Positions 50,423 to 58,397 of a stretch of DNA of 64,000 bases are shown piece after piece. This DNA comes from Ideonella aquatica (GTDB lineage Bacteria; Pseudomonadota; Gammaproteobacteria; Burkholderiales; Burkholderiaceae_C), in contig NZ_JAGQDE010000010.1 of assembly GCF_018069755.1 (NCBI RefSeq), positions 62,001 to 126,000 of the forward strand, given 5' to 3'. Each line of letters opens with the position of its first letter. Positions within the stretch are counted from its first letter, which is position 1. The notes below the pieces were generated by a model, which was not told where the DNA came from, made no database searches, and saw only the letters and a list, made by a program, of their open reading frames with translations. The translations under genes were made by a program, and so were the position numbers.

Positions 50423-51310
50423 TCAGCCCGGCAATTCCTCGATCAGGTAGCTGGCGCCGTCGTACTGCGCCAGTTGCTCGGTCAGCCAGGGCATCAGCTC
50501 AGCCAGCTGCTGGTGCAGCGTGTAGGGCGGGTTCAGGATGAACACGCCGCTGCCGGCCAGGCCAAAGCCCTGCTGGTCGGGCTGGGCCACGGTCAGGCGC
50601 ACATGCAGCCAGCCTTTGGGGGCTACGCCGGTCAGGCGCTTGGGCAGCTGCACCGCCTCGACGCGGCTGACCTGCGGGTACCAGACCATGTAGACGCCCT
50701 CGGCAAAGCGCTGCACGGCCTCGCGCAGGCTGGCCACGACGCGGCTGTAGTCGCCCACGGTCTCGTAGCTGGGGTCGATCAGCACCACGGCGCGGCGCGG
50801 CGTGGGCGGCAGCTCCTTCTTCAGTGCCGCAAAGCCGTCTTCCTGCATCACCCGGCTGCGCTTCTCGCCACCGAAGTGGGCGGCCAGCGTGCGGGCGTCG
50901 GCCGGGTGCAGCTCATACAGATGCAGCTTGTCGAAGGGGGTGAGCAGCAGGCTGGCCAGGCTGGGCGAGCCGGGGTAGAGCGCCAGCGGCGGCGTCATGC
51001 CCTTTTCCAGCGCGGGCAGGCGGCCGTCCTCGGCGGGCGGCAGGTTGAAGCGCTGCACCAGCTGCACATAGTCGGCCACCAGCGGCGGCAGGTCGGCGCG
51101 GCTCCACAGGCGGCCGATGCCTTCGCGGTACTCGGTCTTCTTCTGCGCCACGGCGCCCTTGAGCTGGTAGCCGCCGGCGCCGGCATGGGTGTCGATGTAG
51201 CGAAAGGGCTTGTCCTTGCCCACCATGTAGCGCAGCACCTGGACCAGCACCAGGTGCTTGAGCACGTCGGCGTGGTTGCCGGCGTGGAAGGCGTGGCGGT
51301 AGGCGAGCAT
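50423..51310 (-). CDS. rlmJ: 23S rRNA (adenine-2030-N6)-methyltransferase RlmJ
   Basis: A 295-aa SAM-dependent enzyme that methylates A2030 of 23S rRNA. The family opening MLAYRHAFHAGNHADVLKH is intact, the SAM-site is FRYIDTHAGAGGYQL (about 36-50), and the catalytic NPPY-like motif is LIDPSYE near 173. Length and start agree with the family. It stands alone between a DUF2946 gene and the divergent OYE gene. Confidence 0.96.
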   Translation of the reverse strand: MLAYRHAFHAGNHADVLKHLVLVQVLRYMVGKDKPFRYIDTHAGAGGYQLKGAVAQKKTEYREGIGRLWSRADLPPLVADYVQLVQRFNLPPAEDGRLPALEKGMTPPLALYPGSPSLASLLLTPFDKLHLYELHPADARTLAAHFGGEKRSRVMQEDGFAALKKELPPTPRRAVVLIDPSYETVGDYSRVVASLREAVQRFAEGVYMVWYPQVSRVEAVQLPKRLTGVAPKGWLHVRLTVAQPDQQGFGLAGSGVFILNPPYTLHQQLAELMPWLTEQLAQYDGASYLIEELPG

Positions 51311-51372
51311 GGCGGGGGACTTTCAACAGGGGTCAACACGACACTGTAGCCGCCCGGCTAAGCTCGCGGCCC

Positions 51373-52473
51373 ATGGAATCCCTCTTCACCCCCCTGCAGG
51401 TCGGCGACATCGCGCTGGCCAACCGCGTCGTCATGGCGCCGCTCACCCGCAACCGGGCCACTGGTCAGGTGCCCACCGCGCTGATGGCCGAGTACTACCG
51501 ACAGCGCGCCAACCCCGCCACCGGCGCCGGCCTGATCATCACCGAGGCCACGCCGATCGCGCCGATGGCGCATGGCTACCTGGACACCCCGGGCCTGCAC
51601 ACGGCCGAGCAGGTGGCGGCCTGGCAGGCCGTGACCGCGGCGGTGCACGCCGAGGGCGGGCGCATCGTCACCCAGCTGTGGCATGTGGGCCGGATCTCGC
51701 ACACCTCGCTGCTGCCGGGCGGCGCGGCGCCGCAGTCGTCCACCGCGCGGGCGGCCAAGAGCAAAACCTACATCGCCGGCGGCTTCGCGCCGGTGTCCGA
51801 GCCGCGCGCGCTGACCACTGATGAACTGCCCGGCATCATTGAGCAGTACCGCCAGGCGGCGCTCAACGCGATGGAAGCGGGTTTCGACGGGGTCGAGATC
51901 CACGCCGCCAACGGCTATCTGCTCGAGCAGTTCCTGAAGGACTCGGCCAATGACCGCAGCGATGCCTACGGCGGCTCGATCATCAACCGCTGCCGCCTGA
52001 CGCTGGAGGTGGCGCGCGCCATCACCGGCGCCATCGGCGGCGGCCGCACCGGCATCCGCCTCTCGCCCATCACGCCGGCCAACGACATCGGCCAGGACAG
52101 CGACCCGCAGGCCCTCTACACCCACCTGGTGGCGCAGCTGGCACCGCTGGGCCTGGCCTATATCCACGTGGTGGAAGGCGCCACCGGCGGCCCGCGCGAC
52201 CTGAGCGAGCAGGGTGTGCCGCCGTTTGACTACGCCGCGTTGAAGGCGCTGTTCCCGGGCCGCTGGATGGTCAACAACGGCTACACCCGCGCGATGGCGC
52301 TGGCCGCCACCGCCAGCGGCGCGGCCGACCTGGTGGCCTTTGGCAAGGGCTTCATCGCCAACCCCGACCTGGGTCGGCGCCTGCGCGAGGACGCGCCCTG
52401 GAATGCGCTGGACATGATGACGCTGTACGGCGGCGGCGCGGCCGGCTACACCGACTACCCGGTGCTGCCCTGA
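51373..52473 (+). CDS. Old Yellow Enzyme-family alkene reductase (NemA-like)
   Basis: A 366-aa FMN-binding TIM barrel. The opening LFTPLQVGDIALANRVVMAPLTRNRA, TQLWHVGRISH, the substrate-binding His/Asn pair in VEIHAANGYLLEQFL, SDAYGGSIINR and the FMN-phosphate region FGKGFIANPDLG are all OYE hallmarks. It reduces activated C=C bonds of enones, maleimides or nitro-esters with NAD(P)H. It is a single gene divergent from rlmJ with no regulator beside it. Confidence 0.95.
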   Translation: MESLFTPLQVGDIALANRVVMAPLTRNRATGQVPTALMAEYYRQRANPATGAGLIITEATPIAPMAHGYLDTPGLHTAEQVAAWQAVTAAVHAEGGRIVTQLWHVGRISHTSLLPGGAAPQSSTARAAKSKTYIAGGFAPVSEPRALTTDELPGIIEQYRQAALNAMEAGFDGVEIHAANGYLLEQFLKDSANDRSDAYGGSIINRCRLTLEVARAITGAIGGGRTGIRLSPITPANDIGQDSDPQALYTHLVAQLAPLGLAYIHVVEGATGGPRDLSEQGVPPFDYAALKALFPGRWMVNNGYTRAMALAATASGAADLVAFGKGFIANPDLGRRLREDAPWNALDMMTLYGGGAAGYTDYPVLP

Positions 52474-53664
52474 TCACGGCCCGGCCAGCTCGCGCCGGGC
52501 CCGGTCCACATCGCGCTGCAGCTCGTCCAGGTAGCGCTGGCGCTCTTCGCTCTGCCATTCGGCCTCGGAAAAGCGACTCAGTGGATAAACGCGGCTGGTG
52601 TGCACCACGCCGGCCAGGCGCGGCAGCATCGCGCGGTCGGGGTGGCGGTCGGGGTGCAGCAGGAAGCCTTCCACGTCACGCAGCCGCAGCGGCATGGCCG
52701 GCTGGCCGTCGCGCAGCAGCTTGCCAAAGGCCACCAGCCGCGCCTGCTGCGCGCCGCTGCCCAGTTCCTCGTTGAACTGCAGCAGCGCAAAGGGCTGGCC
52801 TTGCGCATCGTCCAGGCGGGCGCTGATCAGGTAGCGGCCCGGCTGCGCCACCTGCAGGCCCAACGCAAAGACCAGCGAGCCGTCCTGCACCGCCTCGCGC
52901 ACGCCGGCCCACTGCGCCGGCACCTGCGGCTCGTAGACCAGCTCGAAGGCGAACTCGCCGCGCCGGCCGTCCTGGCTCAGCTCGAGCAGCAGGCGCAGCG
53001 TGCCGGCGTAGTCGGCAAAGCCCATCGCGGCGGGCGCGGCGCGGGCGCTCCAGACGCCGTCGCCGGCCTGCGCATCGGCGCCCTGGCCGTCGTCGGCAAA
53101 GGGCAGGGCCACCGGCGAGCGGCCGCTGGCGGCGCGCGGGTCGGGGGCGTCGAACAGCACCGAGCGGGTGATCAGCAGCGGCAGGCGCCGTCCCTGCTCG
53201 TCCACCGCGGCGATGCTGAAGGCCACCGTCTCCTGGCCGCTGACGAAGACCCGCTCCTGCGTGGTCTGCAGCCGCACGCCGGCCACCGGCGCGCTGCCGC
53301 GCAGGCGCAGCGGGTAGTCGGCGCTGATCGGTGCGAAGGGCTGCACCTGGTCGGGGTGCTCGGTGATCGGCCGGGCCTCGGGCGGGTAGCGGGTGGCGGC
53401 GCGGTAGCTGGCCAGCGCGCGCTCGGCGCGCTGCAGCTGCTCGTGCGCCAGGGCTGGGCCGTCGTCGCGCTGCGCGGGGGCCCAGCCACTGAAGGCCGCG
53501 CTGGCCGGCGCGGTGGGGGCCGGTCTGTCGGAGCGGGCCGACGAGGCCACTGAGGGCGCGGCCTCCAGCGCTGCGGTCGATGGCGGCGCCTGGTCGCTGC
53601 CTTGCCACCACCACAGCGCTGCCAGCAGCCCTGCCGCCAGCAGTGCCCAGCCGATGGGCCTCAC
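52474..53664 (-). CDS. Membrane-anchored periplasmic protein of unknown function
   Basis: A 396-aa protein. An N-terminal hydrophobic helix (IGWALLAAGLLAALWWW) is a membrane anchor or uncleaved signal, followed by an Ala/Pro/Ser linker to about residue 60. The rest looks like beta-sandwich modules: YPLRLRGSAPVAGVRLQTTQ, DDGQGADAQAGDGVWSA (an Asp-rich turn also seen in choice-of-anchor X proteins) and GRYLISARLDDAQGQPFAL. The C-terminal 30 residues are charged and helical. Its start overlaps the stop of the hydrolase-like gene by 4 bp, so it is the second gene of a two-gene operon and may act on or carry that secreted protein. Confidence 0.7.
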   Translation of the reverse strand: MRPIGWALLAAGLLAALWWWQGSDQAPPSTAALEAAPSVASSARSDRPAPTAPASAAFSGWAPAQRDDGPALAHEQLQRAERALASYRAATRYPPEARPITEHPDQVQPFAPISADYPLRLRGSAPVAGVRLQTTQERVFVSGQETVAFSIAAVDEQGRRLPLLITRSVLFDAPDPRAASGRSPVALPFADDGQGADAQAGDGVWSARAAPAAMGFADYAGTLRLLLELSQDGRRGEFAFELVYEPQVPAQWAGVREAVQDGSLVFALGLQVAQPGRYLISARLDDAQGQPFALLQFNEELGSGAQQARLVAFGKLLRDGQPAMPLRLRDVEGFLLHPDRHPDRAMLPRLAGVVHTSRVYPLSRFSEAEWQSEERQRYLDELQRDVDRARRELAGP

Positions 53665-54551
53665 TTGGCGTTGTTCACCATGTCGGCGCGCATCGTGGTG
53701 ATCGCGCCGCCCCAGTTGCCGTTGGGTCCGTGGTCGTACTTTTCCTTGTCATCGCGGAAGCGCACCGAATGGAAACTCCATTTGGTGCTGCCACCCTGGT
53801 TGGCGGCGGTGCCCAGGGTCAGGTCGTCGCAGAACCAGTCGCTGGGGTTGCACAGCGACCGGCCGGACGACCCCGCCGTGCCGCCGGCCGAGTGGTAGGC
53901 CACCGCGCCATCGTCCTGGCCCGGCAGCAGGCCCGAATAGAAGGCGCCGCCCGCGCCGGTGAACAGGTAGAACCACAGGCCGCGGGTGCTGTTGTGGTTG
54001 TACAGCGCGCGGGCGGTGCTGGTGCGCAGGTCGGACACCAGCGGCTCGCTCACCGCCCACTCGCCCAGGTCGGCCAGCTCGCTGCCGCCTGCGGCGCCGG
54101 CCGCCACGTCGACGAACTTGATGTTCCAGCCAGTTTGCGTGCTGCCGTCGGTGTTGCCGCAGACGCCGCTGCCGTCCGGCGCCGCGTTCTTCTTCAGGCG
54201 CGCGCTGCCGCCGTACATCGCCAGCGCGTAGCCGATCTGCAGATTGCCGGCGCTGTGGGCGGCGATGTAGCACCAGTTGGGGCCGGTGCAGTAGCAGTCC
54301 AGCGCGTTGCGTACATGCTGGTTCTGGTCGGCGATGTGGCTGGTGCCGTCCCAGTTGACCGAGCGCTTGTTGACGCCGCCGGCGGTGCTGGCCGGTCCCC
54401 AGTAGGTAAAGTCCAGGTGGTTGCCGACCTGGCCGCCGCCGCCACGGCCGTTGACCCACAGCGAGTAGTTGGTGGCCAGTGCCGCGGCACCGGCCAGCAG
54501 GATCAGCGCCGCCACCGCGCCGCGCCAGGTGTTCTTGCTCAGGCCCATCAT
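53661..54551 (-). CDS. Secreted protein with a lipase-like HSAGN motif
   Basis: A 296-aa protein, start ATG 54551 after GGGAG. A hydrophobic signal (WRGAVAALILLAGAAALA) precedes the mature NYSLWVNGRGGGGQVGNHLD. It has cysteines suited to disulfides (LDCYCTGPNWCYIAA; SGVCGNT; SLCNPSDWFC). CYIAAHSAGNLQIGYAL has the shape of an alpha/beta-hydrolase nucleophile elbow (AHSxGN), with Ser as the likely nucleophile. I infer an extracellular or periplasmic hydrolase, but no classical family could be named. It forms an operon with the anchored protein downstream (4-bp overlap). Confidence 0.7.
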   Translation of the reverse strand: MMGLSKNTWRGAVAALILLAGAAALATNYSLWVNGRGGGGQVGNHLDFTYWGPASTAGGVNKRSVNWDGTSHIADQNQHVRNALDCYCTGPNWCYIAAHSAGNLQIGYALAMYGGSARLKKNAAPDGSGVCGNTDGSTQTGWNIKFVDVAAGAAGGSELADLGEWAVSEPLVSDLRTSTARALYNHNSTRGLWFYLFTGAGGAFYSGLLPGQDDGAVAYHSAGGTAGSSGRSLCNPSDWFCDDLTLGTAANQGGSTKWSFHSVRFRDDKEKYDHGPNGNWGGAITTMRADMVNNAK

Positions 54552-54656
54552 GCGCTCCCCCGGCGCCTGCCCGACGCCGCCGAGGCGACTGTGCGCCGCC
54601 GCGTCGCAGCGGTCCATGCGGGGATACCCCAGGGCCGCGCTGCGACAATCGTCGCC

Positions 54657-55361
54657 ATGCCCCGTGACACCGTCCGCCCCCTGTGGCAGCAGGACCTGCT
54701 GGTCGCTGTACTGGCCCTGCTCGCCCTGATCGCCTGGGACGCCAGCGGCGCCGACCTGTGGGCGGTGCGCCAGGTCGGCAGCGCCGAGGGCTTTGCCTGG
54801 CGCGAACACTGGCTGACCAGCAGCGTGCTGCACCAGGGCGGCCGGGCGGCCGGCTGGCTGGTCTTTGCGGTGCTGCTGGTGGGGATCTGGAAGCCCCTGC
54901 CCTTCGCCCGGCCGCTGCCGCGTGCAGCGCGGGTGTGGTGGGTGGGCGCCACGCTGGCGTGTGTGGCGCTGATCCCGCTGCTCAAGGCGCGCAGCCTCAG
55001 CAGCTGCCCCTGGGACCTGGCCGAGTTCGGCGGCAGCGCGCAGTACGTGTCGCACTGGCTGCGTGGCGTGGCCGATGGCGGGTCGGGGCGCTGCTTTCCG
55101 TCGGGCCATGCGTCGGCGGCCTTTGCGTTCGTGAGCGGCTGGTTCGCGCTGCGGGTGCATGCGCCGCGCGCCGCGCGCTGCTGGCTGCTGGGCGTGTTGC
55201 TGGCCGGCTTGGTCTTTGGTGGCGCGCAGATGCTGCGCGGCGCCCACTACCCCAGCCACACCGCCTGGACCGGCTGGATCTGCTGGGTGCTGTGCGCCGG
55301 ACTCAGCCAATTCATCCCGGCGCTGCGCGCGCGGCCAAACGGCGGCACACTGGCGGCATGA
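54657..55361 (+). CDS. PAP2-family membrane phosphatase
   Basis: A 234-aa inner-membrane protein with about six hydrophobic segments. The three phosphatase motifs are visible: LLKARSLSSCPWDL (motif 1, K-x6-P form), GRCFPSGHASAAFAF (motif 2, PSGH) and RGAHYPSHTAWTGW (motif 3, R-x4-H). It dephosphorylates a lipid phosphate such as undecaprenyl-PP, PGP or lipid A, which the sequence does not decide. Its TGA overlaps the gshB ATG (ATGA), so both are translated together. Confidence 0.9.
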   Translation: MPRDTVRPLWQQDLLVAVLALLALIAWDASGADLWAVRQVGSAEGFAWREHWLTSSVLHQGGRAAGWLVFAVLLVGIWKPLPFARPLPRAARVWWVGATLACVALIPLLKARSLSSCPWDLAEFGGSAQYVSHWLRGVADGGSGRCFPSGHASAAFAFVSGWFALRVHAPRAARCWLLGVLLAGLVFGGAQMLRGAHYPSHTAWTGWICWVLCAGLSQFIPALRARPNGGTLAA

Positions 55362-56320
55362 AGCTGCTCTTTGTTGCCGACCCGCTCGCCACCTTCAAGA
55401 CCCACAAGGACTCGACCTTCGCGATGATGCGCGAGGCCGCCCGCCGCGGCCACGAGCTGCTCGCCTGCGAGTCCGCCCAGCTGCACTGGCGCCAGGGTGG
55501 CCGCGTCTCGGCGCGGCTGCTGCGCCTGACGCTGACCGGCCGCAGCGGCTATGGCGTGGACGACTGGTACACCGCCGAGGCCCTGGGCGAGACCGCGCTG
55601 GCCGATGTGGATGCAGTGGTGATGCGCAAGGACCCGCCCTTTGACAGCGAGTACTTCTACGCCACCCACCTGCTGGGCCGCGCCGAGGCCGAGGGCGCGC
55701 GCGTCTTCAACAGCCCGCGCGCGCTGCGCGACCACCCCGAGAAGCTGGCCATCCTTGAGTTCCCCCAGTTCATCGCGCCCACCCTGGTCACGCGCAGCGC
55801 CGACGACGTGCGCGCCTTCCACGCCGAGCAGCGCGACATCATCCTCAAGCCGCTGGACGGCATGGGCGGCATGGGCATCTTCCGCGTGCGCGACGACGGC
55901 CTGAACCTGGGCGCCATCCTGGAAAGCCTGAACCGCGACGGCGCCGAGACCATCATGGTCCAGCGCTACCTGCCCGAGATCGCCGACGGCGACAAGCGCA
56001 TCCTGGTGATCGACGGCCAGCCCGTGCCCTTCTGCCTGGCCCGCATTCCGCAGGGCGGCGAGGTGCGCGGCAACCTGGCCGCCGGCGGCAAGGGCGTGGC
56101 CCGCCCGATCAGCGCCCGCGACCGCGAGATCGCCGAGGCCATCGGCCCGGTGCTGGCCGCGCGCGGCCTGCTGCTGGTGGGCCTGGATGTGATTGGCAGT
56201 TGCCTCACCGAGATCAACGTCACCAGCCCCACCTGCTTCCAGGAGATCACCGACCAGACCGGGCATGACGTGGCCGCCCAGTTCATCACCGCGCTGGAGG
56301 CTGCATGCGCATCGCACTGA
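55358..56320 (+). CDS. gshB: Glutathione synthetase
   Basis: A 320-aa ATP-grasp enzyme that joins gamma-glutamylcysteine and glycine. It opens [39 protein letters not shown] is the substrate-binding block near 85-105. ATP-grasp motifs include [18 protein letters not shown] and the C-terminal [20 protein letters not shown], with metal-binding Glu and Asn. The length is standard. It overlaps the PAP2 gene by 4 bp and mgsA by 16 bp. gshA is not in the window. Confidence 0.97.
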   Translation: MKLLFVADPLATFKTHKDSTFAMMREAARRGHELLACESAQLHWRQGGRVSARLLRLTLTGRSGYGVDDWYTAEALGETALADVDAVVMRKDPPFDSEYFYATHLLGRAEAEGARVFNSPRALRDHPEKLAILEFPQFIAPTLVTRSADDVRAFHAEQRDIILKPLDGMGGMGIFRVRDDGLNLGAILESLNRDGAETIMVQRYLPEIADGDKRILVIDGQPVPFCLARIPQGGEVRGNLAAGGKGVARPISARDREIAEAIGPVLAARGLLLVGLDVIGSCLTEINVTSPTCFQEITDQTGHDVAAQFITALEAACASH

Positions 56321-56667
56321 TCGCCCATGACCGCATGAAGGACCGCATGGTGGCGCTGGCGCGCGAGTTCGCGCCGATGCTGCGCCAGCACCAGCTGATG
56401 GGCACCGGCACCACCGGCGGCCGGCTGGTGGACGAGGTCGGCCTGGACGTGGAGCGCCTGCTTAGCGGCCCGCTGGGCGGTGACCTGCAGATCGGCGCGC
56501 GCCTGTCGGTGGGCGAGGTCGACGCGGTGGTCTTCCTGCGCGACCCGATGACGCCGCAGCCCCACGAGCCCGACATCAACGCGCTGGTGCGGGCCTGTGA
56601 TGTGCACGATGTGCCCTGCGCTACCAACATCAGCAGCGCGCGGCTGCTGCTGCGCGCGTTGGGCTAA
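56305..56667 (+). CDS. mgsA: Methylglyoxal synthase
   Basis: A 120-aa enzyme that turns dihydroxyacetone phosphate into methylglyoxal and phosphate. It opens [31 protein letters not shown] is the phosphate site, [13 protein letters not shown] holds the catalytic Asp, and [17 protein letters not shown] is the family signature. It starts 16 bp inside gshB, so it is translated with the glutathione gene. That pairing makes sense, because glutathione is the cofactor of methylglyoxal detoxification by glyoxalase I. Confidence 0.96.
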   Translation: MRIALIAHDRMKDRMVALAREFAPMLRQHQLMGTGTTGGRLVDEVGLDVERLLSGPLGGDLQIGARLSVGEVDAVVFLRDPMTPQPHEPDINALVRACDVHDVPCATNISSARLLLRALG

Positions 56668-56677
56668 ATTTTTTTTG

Positions 56678-56764
56678 CCGGCCTGAAAGGTTTGGCGGTC
56701 CTGGTTCGACTGACTCCATGTGCGAGATGACTTGCACATCGTCAACCCAACCCAAGGAACCACC
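56678..56764 (+). promoter_or_regulatory. Duplicated control block upstream of precursor 1
   Basis: From CCGGCCTG (56678) to the start codon this block resembles the one before precursor 2: shared elements are CCGGCCTG, AGGTT a few bases later, CGAC 13-14 bp after that, a palindrome, CCCAACCC and AGGAAC before the ATG. Here the palindrome is ATGTGC (56718-56723) with GCACAT (56734-56739). AGGTT and CGAC would suit an ECF sigma promoter with a short spacer; that reading is inference. Confidence 0.5.
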
Positions 56765-57013
56765 ATGAACCTCCGCCACGCCGCCCTGCTCGCCGCCGCC
56801 CTGATCGCCCAGTCCGCCGCCCATGCCGCGCCGCCCAAGGACAGCGCCTGCGGTGCCGGCTCCTGCGGCAAGAAGACCGCCACCGCCCCGAAGAACGCCG
56901 CGTCCGGCGCCACCGATGCCGGCTGCAGCAAGAAGGACGGCGGCTGCTCCAAGAAGGCCGGCGGCAAGGAGAGCGGCTGCTCCAAGAAGGATGGCGGCTG
57001 CTCGAAGAAGTGA
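56765..57013 (+). CDS. Secreted Cys/Lys/Gly-rich RiPP precursor, copy 1
   Basis: An 82-aa peptide. The signal peptide MNLRHAALLAAALIAQSAAHA is cleaved after residue 21, and the core follows. Six cysteines (29, 34, 54, 61, 72, 79) sit in repeats of the form GCSKKDGG, with CGAGSCGKK near the front. It has no DUF2282 pattern and no EGKCG repeats, the two known core types beside DUF692 enzymes (bufferins and HvfA). Because the next gene is a DUF692 oxidase that modifies Cys in such peptides, I infer a copper- or metal-binding, modified periplasmic peptide. The start has AGGAAC upstream and the stop overlaps the GTG region before hvfB. Confidence 0.82.
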   Translation: MNLRHAALLAAALIAQSAAHAAPPKDSACGAGSCGKKTATAPKNAASGATDAGCSKKDGGCSKKAGGKESGCSKKDGGCSKK

Positions 57014-57021
57014 GCGCGGCG

Positions 57022-57813
57022 ATGAACACGTCTGCTGTGGGCATCGGTTACCGGCGCGAGATGGCCGAGTGGGATCTGTCGGCGCTGCCCGCCGACTTCC
57101 ACGAGGTCGTCCCCGAGAACTGGCTGCGCCGCGACCGCGCCCCGCTGCACGCGATGCGTGCACTGGGCCGGCCGGTGTGGCTGCACGGGGTCACGCTGAA
57201 CCTGGGCGGCACCGCGCCGCTGAACGTGGCGATGCTGCGCGAGGTGGCTGCGCTGATGGATGAGCTGGGTGCCACCTGGTACTCGGACCACCTGGCCGCC
57301 AGCGGTGATGCCCACCAGCTGCACGACCTGTTCCCGCTGCCGCACACGCAGACTGAGCTGATCCGCGTGGCCGACCGCATCCGCCAGGCGCAGGACATCC
57401 TGGGCCGGCGCATGGCGATCGAGAACCCCACCTGGTACGCCAACATCGGCGACATCCCCGAGCCCGATTTCCTGGCCGGTGTGGCCGATCGGGCCGACTG
57501 CGCGGTGCTGCTGGACCTCAACAACATCGAGGTCAACCGCAAGAACCACGGCAGCCCGCCGCTGGACGCCTTCATGGCCCGGCTGTCGCCCGATCGCATC
57601 GCCTACCTGCATGTGGCCGGCCATGAATGGGACGAGCGCTTCGGCCTGCATGTGGACACCCATGCGCGCTCGGCATCTGATGAGGTGCGTGCCCAGGCGC
57701 GTGCGCTGTCGGCCGCGCACGGCTGGCCGGTGCTGCTGGAATGGGACCACGACCTGCCGGAGCCCGCGGGCCTGGCCGAGGAGCTCGCATGTCTGCGTTC
57801 TTCGACTATGTGA
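57022..57813 (+). CDS. DUF692 multinuclear non-heme iron oxidase (MNIO; HvfB/BufB/MbnB-like)
   Basis: A 263-aa TIM-barrel enzyme of the MbnB/TglH/HvfB family, which oxidises cysteines of peptide substrates to oxazolone-thioamide, thiooxazole or related groups. The metal-ligand blocks are visible: HGVTLNLGG, WYSDHLAA, IENPTWY, LLDLNNIEVNRKNHG, LHVAGHEWDE, VDTHARSASDEV and LLEWDHDLPE, with the usual His, Asp, Glu and Asn ligands. The start is taken at ATG 57022; a GTG at 57010 overlapping the precursor stop is the alternative. It lies 8 bp after precursor 1 and overlaps the HvfC-like gene by 25 bp. Confidence 0.92.
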   Translation: MNTSAVGIGYRREMAEWDLSALPADFHEVVPENWLRRDRAPLHAMRALGRPVWLHGVTLNLGGTAPLNVAMLREVAALMDELGATWYSDHLAASGDAHQLHDLFPLPHTQTELIRVADRIRQAQDILGRRMAIENPTWYANIGDIPEPDFLAGVADRADCAVLLDLNNIEVNRKNHGSPPLDAFMARLSPDRIAYLHVAGHEWDERFGLHVDTHARSASDEVRAQARALSAAHGWPVLLEWDHDLPEPAGLAEELACLRSSTM

Positions 57814-58058
57814 GAGGCCGCAGCGACGAGCTGCCCGCCGGCTACGACGAGCGCGGCATGCGCCTGTACCGCCACCTGGTGTGGCTGGGCGCCAGCCAGA
57901 CCATCGAGGCCCACCATCCGGACCTGCGTGAACAGCTGGGCGAAGAGGCCTGGCGCGGGCTGATCGAGGCCTGGGTGCGCGACTCCACCTGGGACTCGCC
58001 CTTCGTCAACGACCTGGCCGAGGACTTTGCCGCCTTCCTCGCGCGGACCTCGGCCTGA
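57789..58058 (+). CDS. Short HvfC/BufC (DUF2063) N-terminal-domain protein, MNIO partner
   Basis: An 89-aa protein that matches only the N-terminal helical domain of HvfC/BufC: GMRLYRHLVWLGASQTIEA, HHPDLREQLGEEAWRGLIEA and DLAEDFAAFL. Full-length relatives have a further C-terminal domain that binds the precursor peptide, about 250 aa in total. That second domain is missing, and the next frames do not supply it. It starts 25 bp inside the MNIO gene, so coupling is strong. It probably presents the precursor to the oxidase, perhaps in a minimal way. Confidence 0.8.
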   Translation: MSAFFDYVRGRSDELPAGYDERGMRLYRHLVWLGASQTIEAHHPDLREQLGEEAWRGLIEAWVRDSTWDSPFVNDLAEDFAAFLARTSA

Positions 58059-58077
58059 GCCGCTGCGCCAGCTGGCC

Positions 58078-58278
58078 ATGCATTGCCGCGACGCTTTCTT
58101 CCTGCTGCACAGCGGGCCGCACCACGAGGCCGGCTGGCCCCGGCGCCTGCAGGCGCACACCCACCGCTGGTGGTGTGTGCAATGCCGCCGCCTGGCCCGC
58201 GATGACGCACGCCTGGACCGTCTGCTGGCGCAGTGGCGCGCGCAGGCCTGGCGTGCCGATGACGCTGCGCCGCGCTGA
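58078..58278 (+). CDS. Tiny protein with zinc anti-sigma (ZAS) motif
   Basis: A 66-aa protein (ATG 58078; the same frame is open from 58027). It contains HRWWCVQC, an exact His-x3-Cys-x2-Cys, followed by RRLARDDARLDRLL. That is the motif and helix of zinc-binding anti-sigma domains (zf-HC2/ZAS), which hold ECF sigma factors. An N-terminal Cys (MHCRDAF) and further His residues (HSGPHHE) could add metal ligands. There is no membrane segment. No sigma gene is adjacent, so its partner would be elsewhere. It lies 19 bp after the HvfC-like gene. A role as metal-sensing anti-sigma for the cluster is inference. Confidence 0.6.
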   Translation: MHCRDAFFLLHSGPHHEAGWPRRLQAHTHRWWCVQCRRLARDDARLDRLLAQWRAQAWRADDAAPR

Positions 58279-58306
58279 GCACCACCGGCCGAAAAAAAGT
58301 GTCTCT

Positions 58307-58397
58307 CCGGCCTGTCAGGTTCTGACCGCTGGCCCGACCAAAGGACATGCACACGCTGTGCATGAGCACCCAACCCCAACCCACCAGGAACCTCACC
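58307..58397 (+). promoter_or_regulatory. Duplicated control block upstream of precursor 2
   Basis: It matches the block at 56678-56764 in order and spacing: CCGGCCTG (58307), AGGTT, CGAC, a palindrome, CCCAACCC and AGGAAC. Here the palindrome is perfect with 7-bp arms, ATGCACA (58347-58353) and TGTGCAT (58357-58363). It suggests the second precursor has its own start of transcription under the same regulator, besides read-through from upstream. Confidence 0.5.

Noticed and set aside
46000-56000. Prophage or integrative element in the right half
   Set aside because: No integrase, terminase, capsid, attachment repeats or tRNA gene were seen; genes look chromosomal.
56765-57013. Precursor 1 as a metallothionein
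   Set aside because: It has a signal peptide and sits beside a DUF692 oxidase, which points to a modified exported peptide instead; plain metal binding remains possible.
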